Below are positions 1-9,363 of a stretch of DNA of 64,000 bases, piece by piece. The position numbers and the translations under genes were made by a program. Source of the DNA: Granulicella sp. L56 (GTDB lineage: Bacteria > Acidobacteriota > Terriglobia > Terriglobales > Acidobacteriaceae); the NCBI RefSeq assembly GCF_009765835.1, contig NZ_LMUS01000006.1:496001-560000 (forward strand), in the 5' to 3' direction. Each line of letters starts with the position of its first letter. Within the stretch, counting starts at the first letter, position 1. The notes below the pieces were generated by a model. That model saw nothing but the letters and a program-made list of their open reading frames with translations. It did not search any database and was not told where the DNA came from.

Positions 1-167
1 ATAACTCCACCCTCAACATCGTCCTTGGTGAATCCGGCAATCCCGCCAGCCCCTGGTTCATGGACCAATGGCCCGCCTGGTACAAGGGCACAACCTTCAC
101 GCTGCCCTTCAGCAAAACCTCCATAGACAACGCAGCAACGCATACACTCACTCTTACCCCGCAATGA
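1..167 (+). CDS. Penicillin acylase family protein, C-terminal fragment
   Basis: Reading from base 3, an open frame runs off the left edge and stops at the TGA at 165-167. Its 54 residues include NPASPWFMDQWPAWYKG and end THTLTLTPQ. The SGNP...SP....DQ..W..G pattern is what I know from the extreme C-terminus of penicillin G acylase-type Ntn hydrolases, which are secreted amidases cleaving N-acyl bonds. The catalytic Ser and the signal peptide lie outside the window, so activity cannot be judged. The stop overlaps the next gene's ATG (ATGA at 164-167), which suggests translational coupling. The family call rests on one short segment. Confidence 0.7.
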   Translation, partial: NSTLNIVLGESGNPASPWFMDQWPAWYKGTTFTLPFSKTSIDNAATHTLTLTPQ

Positions 168-1927
168 CATTCCCGTCACGAAATCGGGACTCCCAACAAG
201 ACGGGGGTCCCCTCTTCGCGACCGCCCCATCGCCACTACGGTGGATTCATCTCCACCATCTAATCCTCCCGCTTGCTGCCTTCCTCGCCGTTCTTCCACT
301 CATCCTGAAAGGCTGCTCGTGCGGCCACGATTTCAACTTCCACCTCCTCAACTGGATGGAAGCCGCCCGCCAGTTCACCCACGGCAACCTGCATCCCCAC
401 TGGGCCTTCAGCCCCGCCTACAACGCAGGCGAGCCTCGCTTTGTCTTCTATCCACCCCTCTCGTGGACCCTCGGTGCCATCCTCGGCTTCCTCATGCCGT
501 GGTCGTGGACGCCGATTGTCTACACATGGCTGGCCCTTACCGCCGCCGGTCTTGCTCTCTATCGCCTCGCCCGCGAATTCTCCACCGCCAATGCCGCTCT
601 CATCGCCGCAGCTTTCTACCTCGTCAATCCCTACACCCTCTTCACCGCGTACGAGCGCACCGCTTACGCCGAGCTTCTCGCCGCAGCCTGGATACCTCTC
701 CTGCTCCTTGGCATCCTCCGCAAAAGAGTCACGATCCCCGGCATCGCTATTCCGGTAGCTCTCCTCTGGCTCACCAACGACCCCGTCGCCGTCATGGGCT
801 GCTATACCCTCGCCCTGCTCACTTTCATCCGCATCTTTACGACGAACTCGATTCCAAACACTCAATCTGACCAACACCAACCAACCAGCCGACTCCAACT
901 CGCCGCTACCTCTGTGGTCGGAGCCATCCTCGGACTCGGCCTAGCATCCTTCTATCTCGTACCGGCTGTCTACGAGCGCCGCTATGTTCAAATTGCTGCA
1001 ATCTTCGCCGCCGGAACTCATATCGAGAACCACTTTCTCTTCCATCACACCGCGAATCCAGCCCACAATGCCATCATTAACACTGCTTCGTTCATCGCGA
1101 TCGCCCTGCTTCTGCTCACCGCCGCCGCCATTGCAACGGCAGCCCACCATTCTTCACCGCCAAAAGAGCGAGAAGCACGTCCTCCAACCAATCTCCTCAT
1201 CCTGCTCGCTACCCTCACCATCGTCATTGCGTTCCTGCTCGCATCGATCTCCAACCCCATCTGGCAACACCTTCCGGAACTGCGCTTCCTTCAGTTCCCC
1301 TGGCGTCTCCTCACTATCCTTGCCGCCGTCCTCAGCCTCGCTCTAGCTCTCGCACTTGCATCCCTGAAGATCAGAACCATCCCCGCCGTAGCTTTATCCC
1401 TTGCACTGGCCGCACTTCTTGCCTTCCCCGGTTTCCATCTCTTTCGCCAGCAATGTTCCCCAGAGAGAAGCGTGGTCGGCACCATCGCACGCTTCCGCGC
1501 CAACACCGGAACAGCGGCCAACAACGAATACACTCCCATCGCAGCCAGCAACCAATCACTGAGCCACACCAACCCACCCTTCTGGCTCCTTCCAAACCAG
1601 CCCGCCGACGCCAACACAAGCGCCCCCGCCAACTCCACTCCAGGCTCTGCCCCCACAAGCCTTACCCTGAACTCCCCCCAGCCGCAGATTCTCGTTCTCA
1701 ACCTCCGCGATTACCCCGCATGGCGCCTCACCCTCAACCAGACCATCCTCACCATCCACCTCCAACGCAGCGACGGCCTCATCGCCATTCCGATCCCCGC
1801 AGGCTTCAACCACATCGCGATCACTTACAGCCGCAACCTCGACCAAACCCTCGGCGACATCCTCACCCTCCTCTCTCTCGCCCTTCTTTTATTGATCCTC
1901 CGCCCCAAGCCCTACCCCGCTGCCTAA
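164..1927 (+). CDS. PTPS-related polytopic membrane protein (GT-C-like)
   Basis: This is a 587-aa integral membrane protein of the 6-pyruvoyl-tetrahydropterin-synthase-related type; despite the name, the family looks like GT-C glycosyltransferases or oligosaccharide-transfer membrane proteins. A first membrane segment (LPLAAFLAVLPLILKG) is followed by a loop with GHDFNFHLLNW, where the Asp resembles the acidic residue of GT-C enzymes, then FYPPLSW and about ten more hydrophobic segments. A soluble, Asn/Thr/Pro-rich stretch precedes the last helix. A longer frame opens at 68, but the ATG at 164 is preferred because it overlaps the upstream stop as ATGA and avoids a 32-residue extension that would lie inside the acylase gene. 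No strong Shine-Dalgarno sequence is seen. Substrate unknown. Confidence 0.72.
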   Translation: MTFPSRNRDSQQDGGPLFATAPSPLRWIHLHHLILPLAAFLAVLPLILKGCSCGHDFNFHLLNWMEAARQFTHGNLHPHWAFSPAYNAGEPRFVFYPPLSWTLGAILGFLMPWSWTPIVYTWLALTAAGLALYRLAREFSTANAALIAAAFYLVNPYTLFTAYERTAYAELLAAAWIPLLLLGILRKRVTIPGIAIPVALLWLTNDPVAVMGCYTLALLTFIRIFTTNSIPNTQSDQHQPTSRLQLAATSVVGAILGLGLASFYLVPAVYERRYVQIAAIFAAGTHIENHFLFHHTANPAHNAIINTASFIAIALLLLTAAAIATAAHHSSPPKEREARPPTNLLILLATLTIVIAFLLASISNPIWQHLPELRFLQFPWRLLTILAAVLSLALALALASLKIRTIPAVALSLALAALLAFPGFHLFRQQCSPERSVVGTIARFRANTGTAANNEYTPIAASNQSLSHTNPPFWLLPNQPADANTSAPANSTPGSAPTSLTLNSPQPQILVLNLRDYPAWRLTLNQTILTIHLQRSDGLIAIPIPAGFNHIAITYSRNLDQTLGDILTLLSLALLLLILRPKPYPAA

Positions 1928-1964
1928 GCCTCAGTACCCACTCGTGATTTATCATCAAGCCTCA

Positions 1965-2894
1965 ATGAACTTCACGGTACAATCCCTGCTTCACTCCGGC
2001 GTTGAGCTCACCGATGCCGCCCTCGAACGCCTGCTGCCCTCGCCCGACACCCTGCCCCACTCCATCCACCGCGCCATGCGGCACAGCACCTTTGCTGGGG
2101 GCAAGCGCCTCCGCCCCATCCTCTGCATGGAAGCCGCACGCATGGTCAGCGGCGAGACCGAGATCCCCGAGGGCGCAGCCAATCTCGGCGCGGCACTCGA
2201 GATGCTGCACACCTACTCCCTCATTCACGACGATCTCCCCGCGCTCGACAACGACGACCTCCGCCGCGGCCAACCCACCTGCCATGTCGTCTTCGGCGAA
2301 GCCATCGCCATCCTCGCCGGCGACGCCCTCCAGACCCTCGCCTTCCAGACCCTCGCCTCTCTATCGTCGCCACCCTCCACGACCGTCGCCATCCTCAGCG
2401 AAGTCTCCCTCGCCATCGGCACCGGAGTAGGCGCAAACAGTCCACTTCCCCCCGGCATGATCGGCGGTCAGGTTGTCGATATCGAATCTGAGGGCAAGCC
2501 TCCCACCGCCGAGCTGGTCGAATCCATCCACCGCGCCAAAACCGGCGCACTCATCACCGTCAGCATCGTAGCCGGAGGCCTCTACGGCTCCCAGACCAAG
2601 CCCTCCAGCGATACCATCACCCGCCTCCGCACCTTCGGCGAAAGGGCTGGCCTCGCCTTCCAGATCGTCGACGACGTCCTCGATATGACCCAGAACTCCG
2701 CCCAACTCGGCAAGACCGCAGGCAAGGACACCGCCAGCATCAAGGCCACCTGGCCCGCCGTCTACGGCATCGAGCGCTCGCTCCACGACGCCAAAGAGCT
2801 CATCGCCGATGCCTTCGCCGCCCTCGCTCCCTTCGGCCCCACCGCGAACCCGCTCAAGGCCCTCGCCAACTACCTCGTAGAGCGCAAACATTAA
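1965..2894 (+). CDS. ispA: Short-chain polyprenyl diphosphate synthase (FPP/GGPP synthase)
   Basis: This 309-aa class I trans-prenyltransferase condenses IPP with allylic diphosphates and supplies quinone, carotenoid or undecaprenyl pathways in the cytosol. Visible motifs are GGKRLRP near residue 45, the first Asp-rich motif DDLPALDNDDLRRG near 95, and the second Asp-rich motif DDVLDM followed by LGKTAGKD, the E. coli IspA pattern. Length is normal. An in-frame GTG at 1944 would add seven residues (IYHQAS); the ATG at 1965 is chosen because it starts the conserved helix. Chain length (C15 or C20) cannot be decided from these motifs. Repeat C lies directly downstream. Confidence 0.93.
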   Translation: MNFTVQSLLHSGVELTDAALERLLPSPDTLPHSIHRAMRHSTFAGGKRLRPILCMEAARMVSGETEIPEGAANLGAALEMLHTYSLIHDDLPALDNDDLRRGQPTCHVVFGEAIAILAGDALQTLAFQTLASLSSPPSTTVAILSEVSLAIGTGVGANSPLPPGMIGGQVVDIESEGKPPTAELVESIHRAKTGALITVSIVAGGLYGSQTKPSSDTITRLRTFGERAGLAFQIVDDVLDMTQNSAQLGKTAGKDTASIKATWPAVYGIERSLHDAKELIADAFAALAPFGPTANPLKALANYLVERKH

Positions 2895-2902
2895 TACCGC
2901 CG

Positions 2903-2941
2903 CAAATCCGGGTGCCCCATGTCCCGACTCTGGGACGTGGG
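2903..2941. repeat. Palindromic dispersed repeat, family C, copy 1
   Basis: The intergenic copy reads GGTGCCCCATGTCCC, then GACTCT, then GGGACGTGGG. Arms 2916-2925 and 2932-2941 pair over 10 bp with one G-T wobble around a 6-nt loop. It lies 41 bp upstream of the DUF59 gene start. About 34 bp of it, including the flank AAATC(T/C)GGGTGCCCC, recurs at 49715-49753 inside the cysteine desulfurase gene. It looks like a REP-type mobile palindrome. Confidence 0.8.
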
Positions 2942-2982
2942 CATCGCGCACAGCGCGACCGCCTTTATTATCATCGACACAG

Positions 2983-3354
2983 ATGCTCACTGAAGCCGAA
3001 ATTCTCACCGCACTGCGCGACTGCTACGACCCCGAACTCCCCTGCAACATCGTCGATCTCGGCCTCGTACGCGCCATCGCCCTCGCTCCCGATACCGAAG
3101 CCCCCGGCGCAGGCATCCCCGGTGTCCCGCAAAAACATCGCCTCCAGATCGATCTCATCCTCACCCATCCCAGCGAAGACGCCGAGGCCCAGCTTCGCGC
3201 TCAGATCGCCAACCGCCTCGCCGGTCTCGAGACGGTCAGCCAGACCACCATCACTATTCAGGCAGAACCCGCATGGAGTCCAGCCAATATCACTTCAGCC
3301 GGACGCAGAATCCTCGGCCTCGACGGCAATCCCAGCTTGATCCAAATCCGCTAG
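2983..3354 (+). CDS. DUF59/MIP18-family metal-sulfur cluster assembly protein (SufT-like)
   Basis: This 123-aa protein opens with a helix and CYDPELPCNIVDLGLV, the DUF59 signature (DPE.P.NIVDLGLV) of SufT, PaaD and Cia2/MIP18 proteins that help Fe-S cluster maturation. In this family a Cys usually lies in a TxxGCP-like turn after the central strand; here the turn reads LTHPSEDAEAQL and has no Cys. Cys14 and Cys21 at the N-terminus are the only cysteines. It may be a divergent scaffold or have lost cluster handling. It is followed after 3 bp by the methyltransferase gene, so the two are probably cotranscribed. Confidence 0.75.
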   Translation: MLTEAEILTALRDCYDPELPCNIVDLGLVRAIALAPDTEAPGAGIPGVPQKHRLQIDLILTHPSEDAEAQLRAQIANRLAGLETVSQTTITIQAEPAWSPANITSAGRRILGLDGNPSLIQIR

Positions 3355-3357
3355 ACC

Positions 3358-4134
3358 ATGAGCAAAAAGCCTATTCCCATCCGCCCGCGCGACCTGCTCA
3401 AAGCAACCTCCATCCCCATCCATCCCTTCGACCAGATTCACGGCGTAGAGACCAGCGGCCTCGTCCCCGCCGCCAACCTCGTCACCGGCCACCCCAACGA
3501 CGAGCACGTCACCGCCTACTACGGCGTAGCACCCAGCATCCTTCGCATCCTCATTGATCTCTGGCGCGAGACCCCGCCGCCTGAGCCCATCCACAGCTAC
3601 ACCTTTATCGACATCGGGGCAGGCAAAGGCCGGGCGATGCTGGTGGCCAGCGAGCTTCCCTTCCGCCAGGTCATCGGCATCGAGCTAAATCCACAGATGG
3701 TCACTACGGCACGCCAGAACATCGAGCACTGGCAACAATCCCACACTGACGACTCCACTGCCCAACGGTTGGCCCCCATTCAACTCCTTGAACAGGACGC
3801 TCTCACCTTCGACTTCCCTTCCACTCCGGCGCTGGTCTTCCTCTTCCATCCCTTTGAGGCACCCGTCCTGAAGCAGCTTCTCCGCCGCATCGAAACCCAG
3901 TTCGCCAAGCGCTCCGGCACGCTCGACATCCTCTACGTCAACGCCGAGTGCCGCACCGTCCTGGACAAACATCCAGCCTTTACCCGGCTCTTCAACGGCC
4001 CGGTCGCCATGTCCCCCGAAGACCACGCAGCAGACCTCGCAGCCATCGCCCAGCAGGAAGAATATGGATCGACCGGCGACGAAGAGTGCGCCATCTACCG
4101 CTATATCGGTCGCGCCATCAAACCAGAGATTTAG
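3358..4134 (+). CDS. Class I SAM-dependent methyltransferase
   Basis: This 258-aa cytosolic protein has a Rossmann-fold SAM site: motif I is FIDIGAGKGRAML near residue 83, followed by VIGIELNPQMV (acidic residue at the end of strand 2) and LVFLFHPFEAP at the motif IV position. Family members methylate small molecules or proteins; nothing here identifies the substrate. The ATG lies 3 bp after the DUF59 stop. The downstream gap holds a family A repeat, after which the next gene converges from the minus strand. Confidence 0.82.
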   Translation: MSKKPIPIRPRDLLKATSIPIHPFDQIHGVETSGLVPAANLVTGHPNDEHVTAYYGVAPSILRILIDLWRETPPPEPIHSYTFIDIGAGKGRAMLVASELPFRQVIGIELNPQMVTTARQNIEHWQQSHTDDSTAQRLAPIQLLEQDALTFDFPSTPALVFLFHPFEAPVLKQLLRRIETQFAKRSGTLDILYVNAECRTVLDKHPAFTRLFNGPVAMSPEDHAADLAAIAQQEEYGSTGDEECAIYRYIGRAIKPEI

Positions 4135-4181
4135 CGCCCCTGCTCCACGTCTCGCACCTATCCCAACTACGCCTACAAAAC

Positions 4182-4228
4182 ACGTCATCTCGACCGAAGC
4201 GCAGCGTAGTGGAGAGACCCCTGTATTT
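4182..4228. repeat. Dispersed repeat, family A, copy 1
   Basis: The 47-bp unit begins ACGTCATCTCGACCGAAGC and ends AGTGGAGAGACCCCTGTATT. Near-identical copies lie at 15882-15929, 33262-33319 and 59174-59221. The middle (GCAGCGT here) varies between copies. It sits between convergent genes, 5 bp past the tsaE stop. Confidence 0.85.
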
Positions 4229-4233
4229 CTCCT

Positions 4234-4689
4234 CTACTCCCGCCAGCGAACGATCAAGCCGCGTTCATCGCCCTCGCCATGTTCCATGGCGATCTCCCCA
4301 TCCGCCAGCTTCACCACACTCTCGAACCGCTCGCCCCACTCCACCAGCACCAGAGCATTCGGTTCGGCGACCATCTCTTCGAGCCCCAGCACCGCAATCT
4401 GCTCCTCCGTCTCCAGCCGATAAAGGTCCAGATGAAAGAGGTGGACCTTGGGCCCGTCATATTCATGCACCAGCGTAAACGTCGGACTGGTTACGTCCTC
4501 CTCGTACGCCGCACCCAGCGCGCGCGCAATTCCCTTCACCAGAGTCGTCTTACCCGCCCCAACCTCACCACTCAAGATCACCAGCTTGGGAGGCCGCAGC
4601 ATCTCCGCCAGCGTCTCTCCCAGTGCCAGCGTCCCCTCCACCGACCGCGTCCTGAAGCGCTTCTCCCGCAACTTCTCTTTCGTATTCAT
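4234..4689 (-). CDS. tsaE: tRNA N6-threonylcarbamoyladenosine ATPase TsaE
   Basis: This 151-aa P-loop ATPase works with TsaB and TsaD to make t6A37 on ANN-decoding tRNAs. Walker A is LSGEVGAGKTTLVKG near residue 40. The family block DVTSPTFTLVHEY and the VHLFHLDLYRL and LVLVEWGERF segments follow in order, and the length is typical. It starts 3 bp after the nnr stop, as the second gene of a two-gene unit. The pairing with the NAD(P)HX repair enzyme recalls the E. coli yjeF-tsaE neighbourhood. Confidence 0.95.
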   Translation of the reverse strand: MNTKEKLREKRFRTRSVEGTLALGETLAEMLRPPKLVILSGEVGAGKTTLVKGIARALGAAYEEDVTSPTFTLVHEYDGPKVHLFHLDLYRLETEEQIAVLGLEEMVAEPNALVLVEWGERFESVVKLADGEIAMEHGEGDERGLIVRWRE

Positions 4690-4692
4690 CGA

Positions 4693-6297
4693 TTAAGTCC
4701 CATGCCCTCTAAATTTCTGTGCGTTCAACCCGCAAATCCACGCTAATCCGTCTGCATCCTTCACGCGATAGCGAAATGCATCCGACAAATGTTTCACCGT
4801 ATCGGTAGCCAGCACAGTATGCTCATCCATCGCATGAGCCGCAAAATCCCCCGCTAAGCCATGCATGTAAACCGCAGCCTCCACTGCCCGAGCCACATCG
4901 TTAGGAAACTGTGCCAGCATCGCCGCCACAATCCCTGTCAAAATATCTCCGCTGCCGCCCTTCGCCATCGACGGATTCCCCGTCGTGTTCACCGCCACGC
5001 TGCCATCAGGATGAGCCACCAGCGTCCGCCATCCCTTCAGCACCAGCGTCAACTCATGGTCGGTTGCAAAACGCCGCGCCAAGCCTACACGGTCCGCTTC
5101 GACTTCCTTGACCGTCATCCCTGCCAGCCGCGCCATCTCCCCCGGATGCGGCGTCAACACCATCGTCCGTCCTGTGCCCTTCAACAAATCCGTCTTACCC
5201 ACAAACGCATTCAAACCATCGGCATCGATCACAACCGGCACCTCGGTCTTCGCCACAAGCTCGCGCGCAAACTCCGAAGCATCTCCGTCTGTCCCCAGCC
5301 CCGGCCCCACTGCAAGGACAGTAATCCCCTTCATCAGCCTCTGCAGCCGGTCGCCTTCAAGATTTCGCAGCAACCCCTGCGCTTCGACCAGCGCGGAGAT
5401 CATCAACTCAGGGGCAACCCCTGCCACCATCCCGACGATGCTTTCAATCACTCCCGCAGTAACTAGACCGGCTCCGGCACGTAAAGCCGCAAGCGAGGCC
5501 ATCGCCGGAGCGCCAGCCTTCCCCCACGCACCGCCCACCAACAGTACATGCCCAAACTTTCCCTTGTTCGAGTTCATTCCCCGAGGCTTTTCCGCCACGG
5601 CCTTCGCGCTTCCCGTCCAGGTCAACCGCGTCTCCGACTTTACTGCGGCATCCGGCGATCCAATACCTGCCACGACCACCGACCCAAACGTAGACGCGGT
5701 CAGATGGCCGAAGACGTGAGCCAGCTTAGGAGCTGTAAAGGTCACCAGAGCATCCGCGCGAAACGCCCCCTCGACCGTCTGCGACATCGAATCGGCATCC
5801 CATCCCGAAGGCAGATCCACAGCCACCACTGGCACGTTCGACTCTTTCAGCAAATCCCGTGCGGTCAGAGCAAGTCCTCGCAGCGGCGGCTTGAAGCCGG
5901 TCCCCACAACCGCATCAATCACTAATTCACTTTCGTCCAATGCTTTAGCCAGCGTTACTTCATCTTCAACTTTCAGAATAGAAGTCTCGCCACCTTCCGC
6001 CTGTAACCGTCCCCATGCGGCGGCAGCCTCGCCTTTCAGCTCACTCCCGCTTCCCAGCAGCACGATCTGCACCGTCTTCCCCGCTCCTGCAAGCACCCGC
6101 GCCGCCACAAGCCCGTCGCCGCCATTGTTGCCCTTACCGCAGAGCACTGTCACTCGCGAAGCCGCCGGATACTGGCGCAGGCAAAAAGCAGCCACCGCAC
6201 TGCCAGCCGCTTCCATCAGGTCACCGAGCGGAGTTCCAAACTCCTGCACGGTACGACGATCCGCCGCGCCCATCTCTGCCGCTGTCAGAATCTTCAT
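4693..6297 (-). CDS. nnr: Bifunctional NAD(P)HX epimerase / ADP-dependent dehydratase
   Basis: This 534-aa fusion repairs hydrated NAD(P)H. The N-terminal YjeF_N epimerase domain (about 1-220) carries GKGNNGGDGLVAARVL. The C-terminal ribokinase-like dehydratase domain (about 240-515) carries HVLLVGGAWGKAGAPAMAS, LTPHPGEMARLAG and GNPSMAKGGSGDILTG with the catalytic Asp. Both halves look intact and length matches the E. coli enzyme. The ATG (MKILTAAEM) begins directly at the conserved helix. It is the first gene of the nnr-tsaE unit. Confidence 0.95.
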   Translation of the reverse strand: MKILTAAEMGAADRRTVQEFGTPLGDLMEAAGSAVAAFCLRQYPAASRVTVLCGKGNNGGDGLVAARVLAGAGKTVQIVLLGSGSELKGEAAAAWGRLQAEGGETSILKVEDEVTLAKALDESELVIDAVVGTGFKPPLRGLALTARDLLKESNVPVVAVDLPSGWDADSMSQTVEGAFRADALVTFTAPKLAHVFGHLTASTFGSVVVAGIGSPDAAVKSETRLTWTGSAKAVAEKPRGMNSNKGKFGHVLLVGGAWGKAGAPAMASLAALRAGAGLVTAGVIESIVGMVAGVAPELMISALVEAQGLLRNLEGDRLQRLMKGITVLAVGPGLGTDGDASEFARELVAKTEVPVVIDADGLNAFVGKTDLLKGTGRTMVLTPHPGEMARLAGMTVKEVEADRVGLARRFATDHELTLVLKGWRTLVAHPDGSVAVNTTGNPSMAKGGSGDILTGIVAAMLAQFPNDVARAVEAAVYMHGLAGDFAAHAMDEHTVLATDTVKHLSDAFRYRVKDADGLAWICGLNAQKFRGHGT

Positions 6298-6337
6298 CTA
6301 TCCGTTCTACGCTGTTCGCCCACCCGGCGCCACTGCG

Positions 6338-7600
6338 CTAATTTCCGCCCAGGCTCCCTGTCTCAACCGTCGGCGACTTCGGCGAAAAGTAGCTATTGTC
6401 CCAAAGTGCCCGGTAGAACTGGCCGGTCAACTCCGCCGCCTTCGGCCCAAAGGTAGGCCGTCCGCCTTCCAGAAAAAAGACCGTGACGATCCGTCCGTTC
6501 GGCGTATTCGCATACGAGGCAAACCATCCAAATCGCGTTCCGTCGTTCGAGCAGGTGCCCGTCTTTCCCATCACAGGAAACTCGCTGAAACTAGCCCGCA
6601 GCGATCTTGCCGTGCCATACGAACTGCCAACCGCACCCTCCATTCCCGGAATGATCTCAGGAATAATCGGTGCAATGTTCAACGTCCGCTTCACCCGCGG
6701 GGTAAAGTCCGCTACCTCCTGCGGCGTCTCAGGATGTTGCAGATAATAAAGCGTTCCGCCGTTCGCAATCGCCGAAACAATCGCTCCCAACTGCAACGGC
6801 GTCATCGAGATGCTCTCACCGAACGAGCACATCCGGCCAACGCCACCCAGCTTCTCCGGCAGCGGCTCATCCGGATAGACCCCTAACTGTTCTCCCTGAA
6901 TGTGATAACCGGCCAACTCTCCCAAGCCAAACTGGTTGGCATAGTGCTTCACCCGCTCAAAGCCAAGCGTCCGCCCTAATACCTCGAAGTAGGGGTTGAT
7001 CGACTTCGCCAGCGCATACGTCAGATTGATCTTGTATCCGTGTCCCAGGTTCACGGGGGTGTCCCTGGTGATGATGCCTTCTTCGAGCGCAGCCAGCGCC
7101 ACCGACAGCTTGATGGTCGAGCACGGCTCCGCTCCCCGCGACAGCGCCAGCTTCTGATTCACCATGGCCAGAATCCGGCCGTTGTCAGGATTGATCGCAA
7201 CCGCCGTGCCGTTCATGTTGCCCAGCGCTTCAATCGCTGCTGCGCGCACAATCGGATCCTCGCCCGCGGTCACATCCCCTAGCGTCAGGTTGTCCGCATA
7301 CGAGCTTGCCGTGAAGCGCTCCGAATACCTATACCGGTGCCGTGTCCGTCGAACCGCCAATACGGCCCGCCCATTGCGTCTGCGTCCATGCACCGCAACT
7401 TTGGTTGACGTTACATGTCGGCGGCCATGCGTCGTCTTCGCCACCGCACGGCTGTGCCTCGCACGCGAAGCCCTCGTCGAGGTATGAGTCGTTCCTGCGC
7501 TATGACGTTTTGCGAGTCGGGTCGTCGGGTCGGCATTAGCCCCAACGCATAGACCAAGGCATAAAAGAATGGCGCAAACTGACTTTAAGTATCTCGACAT
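6338..7600 (-). CDS. Secreted transpeptidase-domain penicillin-binding protein
   Basis: This is a 420-aa exported protein. The start at 7600 gives the signal MSRYLKSVCAILLCLGLCV ending in ANA; an upstream in-frame start at 7630 would add ten residues ahead of it. A strongly basic His/Arg/Ser/Thr-rich spacer (about residues 25-100) precedes the transpeptidase domain. Active-site motifs are STIK (SxxK), SIN in KSINPYFEV (SxN) and GKTGTCSN (KTG). The class B dimerisation domain is missing, so it is a transpeptidase-only PBP like class D beta-lactamase-fold proteins. It lies next to ftsZ, so a role in septal or sidewall crosslinking is plausible but inferred. Confidence 0.85.
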   Translation of the reverse strand: MSRYLKSVCAILLCLGLCVGANADPTTRLAKRHSAGTTHTSTRASRARHSRAVAKTTHGRRHVTSTKVAVHGRRRNGRAVLAVRRTRHRYRYSERFTASSYADNLTLGDVTAGEDPIVRAAAIEALGNMNGTAVAINPDNGRILAMVNQKLALSRGAEPCSTIKLSVALAALEEGIITRDTPVNLGHGYKINLTYALAKSINPYFEVLGRTLGFERVKHYANQFGLGELAGYHIQGEQLGVYPDEPLPEKLGGVGRMCSFGESISMTPLQLGAIVSAIANGGTLYYLQHPETPQEVADFTPRVKRTLNIAPIIPEIIPGMEGAVGSSYGTARSLRASFSEFPVMGKTGTCSNDGTRFGWFASYANTPNGRIVTVFFLEGGRPTFGPKAAELTGQFYRALWDNSYFSPKSPTVETGSLGGN

Positions 7601-7693
7601 AAAGGACCCGGTTTCTTCAAATGCAATCAAGCTGCCATTCCTGCTAGCTATACCTTAAAACAATCTCACCCATATCGACATCACCAGATAGCG

Positions 7694-9166
7694 TCAGTTG
7701 CCACGTCGCAGAAATGCGGGAATATCCAGCTCATCCGATTCCGCCGCCGCCCCCGCAGCGTCATTGAAAGAGGTTCCGCGAACCGCAGCCTCACCCGGTT
7801 CTGCCATCACAACTCGAACATTCTCTTGTTGTTGGACGCGCGCGGGCGCGGAAAAGTGACTTGTCTCCCTCGCCCGGGTTGAAGTCCCGTCCGAATCTGC
7901 CTCTTCGCCAGATCCCGATCCCTGAAAGAAATCATCGTCAAAGACCGACGCCGGCACTGGAATCAACTCCGGAGACGCCTCGGCCCTGGCCGCTGGCCGC
8001 TGCACTTCCGTAAATGACTCCGGTGAAGAATCCTCCGGCTTGAACGTGGGCGTAGCCTCAAACTCAGCTTCGCTGGCAAAACGAGCAGCCCGCGATGTCG
8101 ACACTCTGGGCTGAATCGGCACATCATACCGCATCGTCGGCAGCGTCGCCTCGGCCAGCATCCGCTCGCGCCGCTGCGGCATCTCCTGCTGCCGGAAACC
8201 CGTGGCGATGACCGTAATCTTTACCTCGTCGCCCATGGTCTCGTCCTGCACCGCGCCAAAGATGATGTTGGCGTCCTCGTGAGCCGCGCTCTGGATGATT
8301 CCCGAAGCCTCGTTCACCTCGCTGAGCTTCAAGCTGCTCGACCCGGTAATATTGATCAAAATTCCCCGCGCTCCATCGATCGCACCCGCCTCCAGCAGGG
8401 GCGAAGCCATCGCGGCCATCGCAGCCTCCGCGGCCCGGTTCTGGCCCGTGCGCTGCGCCGTTCCCATCACCGCATAGCCCATCCCTGCCATCGTCGTCTT
8501 CACGTCGGCAAAGTCGCGGTTGATGACGCCCGGAATCGTAATGATGTCCGAAATTCCCTGAACACCCTGCCGCAGAACATCGTCGGCAATGCGGAAGCTC
8601 TCAAAGAACCCGGCATCCTTGGCCACTGCCAGCAGCTTCTCATTCGGAATCACGATCAGCGTATCGACCGATTCCAGTAGCTCCTGCATCCCGCGCTCGG
8701 CCTGCTGCATGCGCCGCTTGCCTTCAAACGCGAAGGGCCGCGTCACCACGGCAACCGTCAACGCGCCCATCTCGCTGGCCAAAGAAGCGATCACCGGAGC
8801 CGCGCCTGTCCCCGTCCCGCCGCCGAGACCGGCCGTCACGAACACCATGTCCGCGCCTTCGAGCGCCTCGATGATCTTGTCCGAATCTTCGAGAGCCGCC
8901 CGGCGGCCCACATCCGGGTTCGATCCCGCACCCAGCCCGCTCGTAAGCTTCACGCCCAACTGAATCTTTACCGCGGCATTCGACGATTGCAGCGCCTGCA
9001 CATCGGTATTCGCCGCAATAAACTCAACGCCTTCAACGTTGGCCGCAATCATGCGGTTCACGGCGTTATTGCCGCCGCCGCCCACGCCGATCACCTTGAT
9101 CTTCGCCCCACGGGGAATCTCATCGTGATAGTGAATGCGAATGTCGTCGTCGGGCAGATTTGGCAT
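7694..9166 (-). CDS. ftsZ: Cell division GTPase FtsZ
   Basis: This is the 490-aa tubulin homologue that polymerises at midcell. It shows [15 protein letters not shown], the tubulin signature [13 protein letters not shown] and [16 protein letters not shown] (T7 loop region). A 150-residue variable linker ends in the conserved peptide [11 protein letters not shown], which binds FtsA. The ATG at 9166 is chosen over a TTG at 9193 because an AGGAG lies 11 nt upstream of it and the alternative would begin inside that site. The linker is longer than in E. coli. The neighbour upstream is not ftsA but a hydrolase/flavoenzyme pair. Confidence 0.98.
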   Translation of the reverse strand: MPNLPDDDIRIHYHDEIPRGAKIKVIGVGGGGNNAVNRMIAANVEGVEFIAANTDVQALQSSNAAVKIQLGVKLTSGLGAGSNPDVGRRAALEDSDKIIEALEGADMVFVTAGLGGGTGTGAAPVIASLASEMGALTVAVVTRPFAFEGKRRMQQAERGMQELLESVDTLIVIPNEKLLAVAKDAGFFESFRIADDVLRQGVQGISDIITIPGVINRDFADVKTTMAGMGYAVMGTAQRTGQNRAAEAAMAAMASPLLEAGAIDGARGILINITGSSSLKLSEVNEASGIIQSAAHEDANIIFGAVQDETMGDEVKITVIATGFRQQEMPQRRERMLAEATLPTMRYDVPIQPRVSTSRAARFASEAEFEATPTFKPEDSSPESFTEVQRPAARAEASPELIPVPASVFDDDFFQGSGSGEEADSDGTSTRARETSHFSAPARVQQQENVRVVMAEPGEAAVRGTSFNDAAGAAAESDELDIPAFLRRGN

Positions 9167-9363
9167 GGCAGCAGTTGCTCCTGGAAGGATCAAAGTTACC
9201 TGCTAATTCTCCCATCAACAGCCCAACCACGCATCCTTGATTTTCCACCGCACGTACCACCAATGGTTCAGTGATGAGGTTTATCCACCGCTGCCTGCAA
9301 ATAACTGCAGACGCATTCAACCACAGGCGACAACATTTCCATCGTCTATTCAGATTCTCAATG

